8,025 nucleotides of DNA from an uncultured Myxococcales bacterium (lineage in GTDB: Bacteria; Myxococcota_A; UBA9042): the NCBI GenBank assembly GCA_937915965.1, contig CALGHC010000614.1, positions 1 through 8,025 on the forward strand, written 5' to 3'. This document shows, piece after piece, positions 1-5,587 of this stretch. The notes beneath the pieces were generated by a model. That model searched no databases, was not told the origin of the DNA, and was given only the letters and a program-made list of their open reading frames with translations. Positions within the stretch are counted from its first letter, which is position 1. Every line of letters begins with the position of its first letter. The position numbers were made by a program, and so were the translations under genes.

Positions 1-181
1 TGGCCACGTCGGGGTCGGCGGCGACGTCGATGGTGCTGTCGCTGGCGTCAAGCTGCGCGGCGCCGACATCGGCCGCGGTGGCAGGCGAGTCCTGCGAGCA
101 GCTTGCGAGGAGGACCAGCGCGCACGCGCCAGCGGCCGCGGACACGGACGGCCGTGCTTCCCAGTGTCGCCCTGTCCGCAT
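1..181 (-). CDS. Secreted lipoprotein, N-terminal 60 codons (runs off the left edge)
   Basis: The minus strand opens with ATG at 181-179 and stays open to the window edge, so only 60 codons are visible. The product begins with a basic n-region (MRTGRHWEAR), then a short hydrophobic stretch and a clear lipobox LASC with the lipidated Cys at residue 28. An Ala/Asp-rich low-complexity linker follows. This is the layout of an exported lipoprotein, probably anchored in the outer membrane. The giant lipoprotein just upstream starts in the same way, with a signal peptide, a lipobox and an Ala/Asp linker, so the two may be paralogues; the part that would prove it lies outside the window. The gene starts only 19 bases after the upstream stop codon and has a GAGG ribosome binding site 6 bases before the ATG, which suggests co-transcription. 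A GTG at codon 13 is an alternative start but would give a signal peptide with no positive charge. The mature function is unknown. Confidence 0.72.
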   Translation of the reverse strand, partial: MRTGRHWEARPSVSAAAGACALVLLASCSQDSPATAADVGAAQLDASDSTIDVAADPDVA

Positions 182-187
182 CCAACA

Positions 188-191
188 CCTC
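188..191 (-). promoter_or_regulatory. Ribosome binding site of the left-edge lipoprotein
   Basis: GAGG (within GTGAGGTG) lies 6 bases upstream of the ATG at 181. It sits in the 19-base gap after the upstream stop codon and supports this start for a gene that is cut by the window. Confidence 0.6.
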
Positions 192-200
192 ACTCGTCCA

Positions 201-2648
201 CTAGTTGGGCACCGAGCCATAGACCGGCACCGGCTTGTTCTGGTTGGCATTCGTGTCGTAGCCAAGCGCGCCGCCAGCTCCGACACCGCCCATGCCCCAG
301 CACCACACCGAGCCGTCGATGCGCAGGGCGCAGAAGTGGTACCAGCCCGCCGAGATCTTCGTCACCTTGGTGAGGCCGACGACCTCGACCGGGACGACGC
401 TGGCGTAGTTGCTGCCATCGCCGATCTCGCCGTACGTGTTGCTACCCCAGCAGCGCACCTGGCCGCTTGCCAGCGCGGCGCAGGTCGCGTACCGGCTGGC
501 CGCGACGGCTTGGGCGGGGCCAGGCAGAGGGAAGGTCTTCACCGGCGTGAGCCGTGTCGCCTTGCTGCCGTCGCCGACCTGGCCGTCGGCGTTGTATCCC
601 CAGCACCAGACGGCGCCCTCCTTGTCGACAACACAGGCGTGCGAGCCGCCGACGGCGCCGTCGGTCACGCCCTGCGGGCCGCCGATCTTCGCCCATCCCC
701 ATGAGCCCCATGCCGACCCATTGCCCGTGTAGCCTTGCTGGTTGTTGTAGCAGCCACAGTTGTTGGGGCAGGTACCACCCGCGGCCCAAAGCGAGCCGCT
801 GGCGTCCACCGCGATCGAGATCGGCCCGACACCGGCGCGCACCAGCGCAATCGGGCCAACGAGGTTCAGCTTCGCTGGGGTCGGCGCACACTTCGCGCAG
901 CCGCCCGTGCCGAGCAGTGCGCGGGCGTTGCAACCAAAACCCCAGACGTTGCCGTCCTTGCGGATGACCAGGTTGTGCAGCGATCCGCTGGCCAACGCCT
1001 GCGCCTCAGTCAGGCCAAGGGCAGGCTGGGGGCTCGGGTTGCTGCCGCTGCACGAACCGAGCCCGAGGACACCGCCGACGCCGTAGGTCTCTTTGCCCCA
1101 GCAGTAGGCGAGCCCGTCGTCCTTGAGCGCGCAGGCGTGGTTGTCGCCCACGCCGAGGTCGACCGCCCCCGTGAGGTTGGGCACCAAAACGGGCTTGTAC
1201 GGGACGCCATACTTCGAGCCGAAACTGACCGCGTAGCTGTGGGCACCCTGGCCCCAGCAGCTCACAGTGCCCTGCGGGTGGCGCACACAGCCGCTGTAGC
1301 CTCCGACCTCAAGATCAGCCGCCCAGCGCGCGACGCACTTGCCCTCGGCACAGACCTTGCCTGCCTCGCAAACCGTCTCATCGGGCAGCGCGTCGTGCTG
1401 ACAGCCCAGCTTGGCGTCGCAGCTGTCCTTCGAGCATGGGTCGCTGTCGTCACAGGACACCACCGTCAGCTTGCAGGTGCCGTTCTCGCAGGCCTCGTCG
1501 GTGGTGCAGACGCTAGCGTCGGGACAAGGCACGGCGTTCAGCAGCTCGTGGGTGCAACCCTCCTTCGAGTCGCAGCCGTCGGTCGTGCAGTCGTTGCCGT
1601 CGTCGCAGTCAGTGGCACCCCCAGGCTTGCACGCCGCCGTCTCGCAGACGTCGCCGCTGGTGCACGCGTCGCCGTCCTCGCACGAGACCGCGTTGTGGGC
1701 GAAGAGGCAGCCCTGGTCGGCGTCGCACAGGTCGTCCGTGCACGGGTTCACGTCCGCGCAGTCGCTGGTCTTCTTCGCCGCGCACAAGCCCGAGGCGGCA
1801 CAAGACGTCCGCCCCCAGGCGTCGGCCCGCAGCACCAGCCCGGTCGCCAGCTCGCTCGGCGCCGGCTGTGTCGTGCCCACCACCGCGAGACCACCGTCGG
1901 CCGCCAGGAAGATGGCCCCAGCCGCGTCAGCGCCGCCGTCGTCGTGCTCAGTCTGCCAGACGATGTGCGCGCTGGCGTCGACCGCCGCCAGACGCAGCGC
2001 CGAGCCGCCCGCGCCGGTGCCGCGGCCGGCCAACAACAGCCTGTCCGGGCCGATCACCCGTGCCACGAGCGGCTCCAGCCCGCCGGCCACGACCGACGCC
2101 GTGACGATCTTGCCTGCCGCGTTGGCGCGCAGCAGCCAGGTCTGTTTGCTTGCGCCGAAGCTGCGCCAGCCAGCCAGCGCCAGGCTGCCGTCCGGCCACG
2201 TATCGATCGCGACCAGCTCCTGCGTCTCGGCGTCGCCAAGCGACTGCGCCCACGTCGTCTTGCCCTCCGCGTTGACGGCGACCAGCCAGCCCAGCCGCTT
2301 GCCGATCTGGGTCGAGCCGTCCCAGCCCGCCAGGATCGAGCCGCCGTCGGGCTGCACGACCGCGGCGCGCATGCCGTCGTCGCCAGCGCCGCCGCCTATC
2401 CATTGCCAGGCGACCAGGCCCGTCGCCGACAGCCGCAGCGCCAGGCCGTCGCCGTTGGCGCCCTTGAGGACCGCACCGACGACGACCGTGCCGCCAGCAG
2501 GGTGCGCCACCAGCGCGTGCGCGACCTCGTCGGCGTCGGCCGCGCCGTGCAGACGGTCCCAAACCGGCGTTGTGCCGTCATCGGCTACCTTCAGCAAGCG
2601 CACCTGAGCGCCAGCGGCGGCAGTCCCAACGGTCCCAGCGAAGACCAC
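201..2648 (-). CDS. C-terminal part of giant lipoprotein: delta-60-like propeller, Cys-rich block, RCC1 propeller
   Basis: This open frame has no signal peptide and is in phase with the upstream lipoprotein frame. GTG at 2648 is the first possible start after the in-frame TAG at 2766-2768, but there is no purine-rich site before it and it falls in the middle of a propeller blade, so it is probably not a true start. In this 815-aa numbering, residues 1-282 carry six delta-60/SBBP-like blades of about 48 residues, with GG-hydrophobic-AG and R-x-(D/N)A-x-G signatures. Residues 283-440 are Cys-rich, with motifs such as CDDGNDCTTDGCD and CDDSDPCSKDSCD. Residues 442-815 form seven RCC1-type blades (HACAL...DG...YCWG). 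The protein ends naturally after the seventh blade at TAG 201-203. Such modules are usually structural or ligand-binding surface parts, and no catalytic motif is visible. I read it as the severed end of the gene starting at 5396. It might be untranslated, or made only by readthrough. Confidence 0.7.
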   Translation of the reverse strand: MVFAGTVGTAAAGAQVRLLKVADDGTTPVWDRLHGAADADEVAHALVAHPAGGTVVVGAVLKGANGDGLALRLSATGLVAWQWIGGGAGDDGMRAAVVQPDGGSILAGWDGSTQIGKRLGWLVAVNAEGKTTWAQSLGDAETQELVAIDTWPDGSLALAGWRSFGASKQTWLLRANAAGKIVTASVVAGGLEPLVARVIGPDRLLLAGRGTGAGGSALRLAAVDASAHIVWQTEHDDGGADAAGAIFLAADGGLAVVGTTQPAPSELATGLVLRADAWGRTSCAASGLCAAKKTSDCADVNPCTDDLCDADQGCLFAHNAVSCEDGDACTSGDVCETAACKPGGATDCDDGNDCTTDGCDSKEGCTHELLNAVPCPDASVCTTDEACENGTCKLTVVSCDDSDPCSKDSCDAKLGCQHDALPDETVCEAGKVCAEGKCVARWAADLEVGGYSGCVRHPQGTVSCWGQGAHSYAVSFGSKYGVPYKPVLVPNLTGAVDLGVGDNHACALKDDGLAYCWGKETYGVGGVLGLGSCSGSNPSPQPALGLTEAQALASGSLHNLVIRKDGNVWGFGCNARALLGTGGCAKCAPTPAKLNLVGPIALVRAGVGPISIAVDASGSLWAAGGTCPNNCGCYNNQQGYTGNGSAWGSWGWAKIGGPQGVTDGAVGGSHACVVDKEGAVWCWGYNADGQVGDGSKATRLTPVKTFPLPGPAQAVAASRYATCAALASGQVRCWGSNTYGEIGDGSNYASVVPVEVVGLTKVTKISAGWYHFCALRIDGSVWCWGMGGVGAGGALGYDTNANQNKPVPVYGSVPN
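204..1325 (-). repeat. Seven RCC1-type blades (one complete propeller)
   Basis: Seven units of about 45-60 residues follow the RCC1 pattern, with a glycine-rich entry, H-x-C-A, then DG, then CWG. The cores read GGYSGCV, GVGDNHACAL, SGSLHNLVI, AGVGPISIA, VGGSHACVV, ASRYATCAA and AGWYHFCAL. Seven is the canonical number for an RCC1 propeller, so this domain looks complete. Blades 1, 2, 5, 6 and 7 each hold two Cys exactly ten residues apart. Blades 3 and 4 lack the pair, and blade 4 carries an insertion containing CPNNCGC. RCC1 propellers in secreted bacterial proteins usually act in binding or scaffolding; the ligand cannot be inferred here. Confidence 0.82.
1335..1802 (-). repeat. Second Cys-rich block between the two propellers
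   Basis: About 155 residues hold four short modules of the CDDGxxCTxDxCD type (NPCTDDLCD, GDACTSGDVC, NDCTTDGCD, DPCSKDSCD), each followed by a GC-x-H or GxC ending. They resemble the modules late in the N-terminal Cys-rich region (GDPCTTDSCD, NDCTLDICD), which supports a common origin of the two open frames. They probably form disulfide-bonded linkers between folded domains outside the cytoplasm. Confidence 0.7.
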
Positions 2649-2873
2649 GCCGCCGTCGGCGGTCGGCAGCAGCCCGATGATGCCTTCGCTGGCAAGAGTG
2701 ACCGCAGAAGGCAGCAGCGTCGCCGCACCGACGAGCGCGCCCGTCGCGTCGAGGCGAGCGGCGTACTAGGCGCCAGCGGCGTCCGGACCGTCGCCGGCGC
2801 CGTCACCGGCGACCGCGGTGCCCGCGACCAGGTAGCCGCCCTGCCAGGCGACACCAGCGCCCAGCCGAACGTG
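1803..2873 (-). repeat. Seven delta-60/SBBP-like blades (first propeller), blade 1 cut by TAG
   Basis: Seven units of about 48 residues repeat the pattern DGG-hydrophobic-(A/V)G, a variable loop, then aromatic or hydrophobic residues, R/V-x-(D/N/S)A-x-G and often a Trp. Examples are PDGGSILAGWDG, PDGSLALAGWRS and ADGGLAVVGTT for the first half, and LALRLSATG, WLVAVNAEG, WLLRANAAG and LVLRADAWG for the second. Blade 1 has its first half (GGYLVAGTA) before the TAG and its second half (YAARLDATG) directly after it. The family name is a judgement from pattern; a related kelch-like or PQQ-like propeller cannot be excluded. Confidence 0.65.
2766..2768 (-). other. In-frame TAG codon interrupting the giant lipoprotein gene
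   Basis: The plus-strand bases CTA read TAG on the coding strand, in phase with both flanking open frames (codon 877 from the ATG at 5396). The context is GGC GCC TAG TAC GCC. The base triplet after the stop (TAC) does not match the known CAR-YYA type of leaky context. By alignment with the other blades the site corresponds to a Gly, Thr or similar small-residue position just before the aromatic/hydrophobic strand. Single-base relatives of TAG include CAG, GAG, AAG, TGG, TCG and TAC. Confidence 0.85.
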
Positions 2874-5396
2874 CCGACCGGCCGCGCCGGGCGTCGCGAC
2901 GAAGAGCTTCTCGCCCTCGCCGGCCTGGCACGCGCCGCCCTGACAAGACGAGCCGACGTGGCAGCCGTCTTCGTCCAAGCAGGCCGCGCCATCCGCGAGC
3001 GGCAGCACGAGGCACTGGAACGTCGACGCGCCGCTCGGCACGCAGGTCGCCTTCTCGCAGGCCGCGGTGTCGAGCTTGCAGACCACGCCGACGCCGGCCT
3101 GGCACACGCCGGCCAGACAGACGTCGTTCACCGTGCAGCCATTGTCATCGGCGTTGCAGCCCTTGCCGCTCTGTTTGGCCGCGTCGAAGCTGCACTTGCC
3201 GGTCTGGGGGTCGCAGATGTCGAGGGTGCAGTCGTTGCCGTCGTCGCACTGCGCCGTCGCGTGGCCACAGCCCAAGACCGCGTCGCAGCTGTCGGTGGTG
3301 CAAGGGTCTCCGTCCTCGCAGTCGAGGCTGGCCGTCGGCAGACAAGCGCCGGCTGTGCAAGCCGCCGTGGTCGCGCACTTCGCCGGGTGCGCGCACGGCG
3401 TCTTGTCGACGAGGGGGCCCAGGCCACAGCCGCCGGTCTTGGGGTCGCAGACGTTCTTCACACACGCCGTGTCTTCGCCCTTGGCGCACCACACCACCGA
3501 CGCCGGGTTGAAGGCGCACACCGGCTTCGCGCCGCTGTGGTCGCAGTACCAGATGCCGTTGCACAGGTCGCCGTCGTCCTTGGCGAAGCAATCGCCGTCG
3601 TCGGCGCACTCGCAGGTCCAGGTCCCCGAGACGCACAGGCCCAACTGGCAGAGGTCGCCCTTGGTGCAGACGTCGCCGTCATCGCACTTGGTACCCGCCG
3701 GGGTTGGCACCGGCGCACACTGACCCGACTTGGGCACGCAGGTGTTCTTCAGGCAGGGCGTATCGTCCACCGTCGGACAGCTGACGACGGAGCTTGGATT
3801 CGGCTTGCACACCGGCGGGTCCGCGCCCTTGTCGCAGTAGGGCAGGCCGTTGCAGAGATCGCCGTCGTCCTCGCCAAGGCAGTCGCTGTCCGACTTGCAG
3901 GTGCAGATCACGGTGCCGTCGACGCAGCCACCCGCGCCGTCGCAGGTCTCGCTCTTGGTACACTCATCGCCATCGTCGCAGAGCGTGCCGGTGGCGGCGC
4001 TGGACAACGCGCACGCGGCCGTCTTCGGGTCGCAGAGGTTGTGCCTGCAGTCGCTGTCATCGACCGTCGGGCAGACGACCACCGACGCCGGGTTCGGCTT
4101 GCACACTGGCGGGTCGGCGGCCTTGTCGCAGTAGGGCACGCCGTTGCACAGATCGCCGTCGTCCTTGACCAGACACGCCGCATCGTCGGCGCAGGGGCAG
4201 ATGTTGGTGCCCGCTTTGCACGCACCACCCACGCAGATGTCGCTGGCGGTACAGGCGTCACCGTCGTCGCAGGCGGTCCCCGGCTTGAGCGCGGTCGGCG
4301 CGCAGGTGCCAGTGAGGGGGTTGCAGGTGTTCTTGATGCAGCCGAGGTCACCGCCAGATGGGCACTGCACGACGGTCGCCGGGTTCAAGGCGCACGTCTG
4401 CGTCTGCTTGTTGCAGAACGGTACGCCGTTGCACAGGTTGCCGTCGTCAATGCAGTCATCGTGGTCAGTGCACAGCGAGGTGTCCGTGCCGGAGACGCAG
4501 ACGCCTGCCTCGCAGACGTCGCCCTCGGTGGCTGGATCGCCGTCGTCACACGCCGTGCCGTCGGCGAGGGGCTGGACGGCGCAAGTGCCAGTGGCGGGGT
4601 CGCAGGCGTCGGTCTGACAGGGGCCGGCGGAGGCGGGACAGGTCACGACCGTCGCGGGGTTGATCTGGCAGGTGAACGGAAAGATCGCTTTGGCGCAATG
4701 CGAGACGCCGTTGCAGAGGTCGCCGTCGTCTTCGCAGTCCTCGTCGACCGTGCACGCGCACTGGTCGCCACCCGTGACGGCGACGCATGCCCCGGCCGCA
4801 CACGCAGACGCTGCCGTACAGGGCAACCCGTCCTCGCAGGGCGTGCCCGTCGGCGTGAAGGCGGGCGCGCACACGCCCGTCGCCGGCGCACAGGTCGCGA
4901 TCGCGCAGACGGTGTCGGCGGACGCATCGCAGACGACCACGGCGGCGGCGTCGACGACGCACTGGTGGCTCGGTTGGTCGCAGCGCAAAGTGCCGTTGCA
5001 CAGGTCGCCGTCGTCCTGCGAGAGGCAGTCCTGGTCGCTCAGGCAGGGACACACCGACGCGCCGGCGATACAGACACCGGCCTCGCAGACATCGCCCAGC
5101 GTGCACTTGTCGCCGTCGCTGCACTGCGCCCCGTCGACACGTGCCTCCTGCGCACAGGACCGCCCCGGACTGCAGCGCGAGACGGTGCACGGGTTGCCGT
5201 CGTCGGGACAGTCGGGGTCCGCGAGACAGGCGCCTGCAAGGTCCGCGTCGTTCTTGGCGTCACCCGGGGCGGGGGCATCCGCCGCCGAATCGAGGCCGGC
5301 CGGAGCGGCGACGGCGGCGCCGGGATCGTCGCTGCACGCCCCGGCGCAAAGAAGGGTGACGAGCGCCACTGCAGTCGAAGTCCTCGCCGAGCTCAT
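2766..5396 (-). CDS. Giant Cys-rich secreted lipoprotein, N-terminal part (876 aa to an internal TAG)
   Basis: ATG at 5396 is preceded by AAGGGGAG at 5407-5400. It opens a signal peptide (MSSARTSTAV then a hydrophobic core) ending in the lipobox-like AGAC, with Cys21 as the lipidated residue. Longer in-frame starts up to 5510 would put about 38 Arg/Ala-rich residues ahead of the signal peptide and are rejected. An Ala/Asp linker (22-56) follows. Residues 57-823 are extremely Cys-rich, with about 110 Cys in the whole frame, including six tandem 94-98-residue units marked by DDGDLCNG at 128, 223, 317, 412, 510 and 607. Shorter CDDGxxCTxDxCD modules lie at about 693-823. From about 842 the sequence enters a propeller blade (GGYLVAGTA) and stops at TAG inside it. 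Repeats of this kind are loosely similar to Dickkopf/EGF-like Cys modules and are common in myxobacterial surface proteins. No enzyme motif is seen. If translation really ends here, the product is a truncated but still export-competent lipoprotein. Confidence 0.82.
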   Translation of the reverse strand: MSSARTSTAVALVTLLCAGACSDDPGAAVAAPAGLDSAADAPAPGDAKNDADLAGACLADPDCPDDGNPCTVSRCSPGRSCAQEARVDGAQCSDGDKCTLGDVCEAGVCIAGASVCPCLSDQDCLSQDDGDLCNGTLRCDQPSHQCVVDAAAVVVCDASADTVCAIATCAPATGVCAPAFTPTGTPCEDGLPCTAASACAAGACVAVTGGDQCACTVDEDCEDDGDLCNGVSHCAKAIFPFTCQINPATVVTCPASAGPCQTDACDPATGTCAVQPLADGTACDDGDPATEGDVCEAGVCVSGTDTSLCTDHDDCIDDGNLCNGVPFCNKQTQTCALNPATVVQCPSGGDLGCIKNTCNPLTGTCAPTALKPGTACDDGDACTASDICVGGACKAGTNICPCADDAACLVKDDGDLCNGVPYCDKAADPPVCKPNPASVVVCPTVDDSDCRHNLCDPKTAACALSSAATGTLCDDGDECTKSETCDGAGGCVDGTVICTCKSDSDCLGEDDGDLCNGLPYCDKGADPPVCKPNPSSVVSCPTVDDTPCLKNTCVPKSGQCAPVPTPAGTKCDDGDVCTKGDLCQLGLCVSGTWTCECADDGDCFAKDDGDLCNGIWYCDHSGAKPVCAFNPASVVWCAKGEDTACVKNVCDPKTGGCGLGPLVDKTPCAHPAKCATTAACTAGACLPTASLDCEDGDPCTTDSCDAVLGCGHATAQCDDGNDCTLDICDPQTGKCSFDAAKQSGKGCNADDNGCTVNDVCLAGVCQAGVGVVCKLDTAACEKATCVPSGASTFQCLVLPLADGAACLDEDGCHVGSSCQGGACQAGEGEKLFVATPGAAGRHVRLGAGVAWQGGYLVAGTAVAGDGAGDGPDAAGA
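3318..5051 (-). repeat. Six tandem ~95-residue Cys-rich repeats (DDGDLCNG family)
   Basis: Each unit reads C-x-D-x-DC, DDGDLCNG, a YCDK or similar turn, C-x(2)-NPxxVVxCP, NxCDPxTGxCA, GTxCDDGDxCT, then a GxCxxGT ending. Units start about every 282-294 bases, and the plus-strand core GCCGTTGCACAGGTCGCCGT recurs with few changes. Units 4 and 5 are most alike (both contain PPVCKPNP and CPTVDD), which suggests a recent duplication. Unit 2 has lost one conserved Cys (GDPATEGD where others have GDxCTxxD). The acidic DDGD loops could bind calcium, but that is inference. Confidence 0.85.
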
Positions 5397-5399
5397 GTG

Positions 5400-5407
5400 C
5401 TCCCCTT
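5400..5407 (-). promoter_or_regulatory. Ribosome binding site of the giant lipoprotein
   Basis: AAGGGGAG lies 3 bases before the ATG at 5396. It decides the start in favour of the signal-peptide methionine rather than the upstream in-frame start at 5510. Confidence 0.6.
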
Positions 5408-5444
5408 CGCCGCGGCCGACGGCGGCGGCGGCGCGGCATCCGTA

Positions 5445-5504
5445 GCCCGTTCGGACGGCAGCGTGTATGCAGCGCGATGGTGCCAGATCGGGCGCCGAAC
5501 GGGC
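5445..5504 (-). promoter_or_regulatory. 10-bp perfect inverted repeat in the lipoprotein leader
   Basis: GCCCGTTCGG at 5445-5454 and its exact reverse complement CCGAACGGGC at 5495-5504 flank 40 bases, inside the 191-bp gap between the kinase stop and the lipoprotein start. A second pair, GCGTGT (5461-5466) and ACACGC (5507-5512), is interleaved with the first. This could be two half-sites for a dimeric regulator or RNA structure in the leader. No recognised family of site was identified. Confidence 0.4.
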
Positions 5505-5563
5505 AAACACGCGCAGCGAGCCGGTTGGCGACCAAGAGCATCACACACAGCGGACCTCGTCAT

Positions 5564-5582
5564 GGCCCGGGCCTCCGGAGGC
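5564..5582 (-). terminator. Overlapping GC palindromes just after the kinase stop (possible weak terminator)
   Basis: Directly after the kinase TAG come two overlapping perfect palindromes, GCCTCCGGAGGC (5571-5582) and GGCCCGGGCC (5564-5573). There is no loop and no T tract, so intrinsic termination is doubtful. They may still slow transcription or mark the kinase 3' end. Confidence 0.22.
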
Positions 5583-5587
5583 GACGT

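Larger units (their letters stand above)
201..5396 (-). pseudogene. Reconstructed single gene for a 1,731-residue lipoprotein, interrupted by one in-frame TAG
   Basis: The frame beginning with ATG at 5396 stays open to TAG at 201-203, apart from a single TAG at 2766-2768 (codon 877). There is no frameshift, no insertion and no loss of domain signatures on either side. In full-length numbering the order is: signal peptide and lipobox 1-21, Ala/Asp linker to about 56, Cys-rich region 57-823, propeller of delta-60-like blades about 842-1198, second Cys-rich block 1199-1356, RCC1 propeller about 1358-1731. Blade 1 of the first propeller is cut by the TAG, and the sequence on both sides fits the blade pattern. 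This points to one ancestral gene with a recent nonsense change or a base-call error. It is listed as a pseudogene for that reason, though readthrough would make it functional. Confidence 0.62.

Noticed and set aside
30..704. A 224-codon plus-strand open frame over the left end
   Set aside because: It overlaps the RCC1 blades and the left-edge lipoprotein on the other strand and has low-complexity composition without recognisable motifs.
2766..2768. Pyrrolysine coding at the internal TAG
   Set aside because: No pyl genes or context are visible here, the kinase uses TAG as a normal stop, and a nonsense change or base error is simpler.
3318..5051. CRISPR-like array suggested by the recurring GCCGTTGCACAGG sequence about every 290 bases
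   Set aside because: The repeats are protein-coding, in frame, with spacing far too long for CRISPR, and the intervening sequences are homologous to one another.
5397..5510. N-terminal extension of the giant lipoprotein to a start at 5510
   Set aside because: It would bury the signal peptide behind about 38 Arg/Ala-rich residues, and the inner ATG has a good ribosome binding site.
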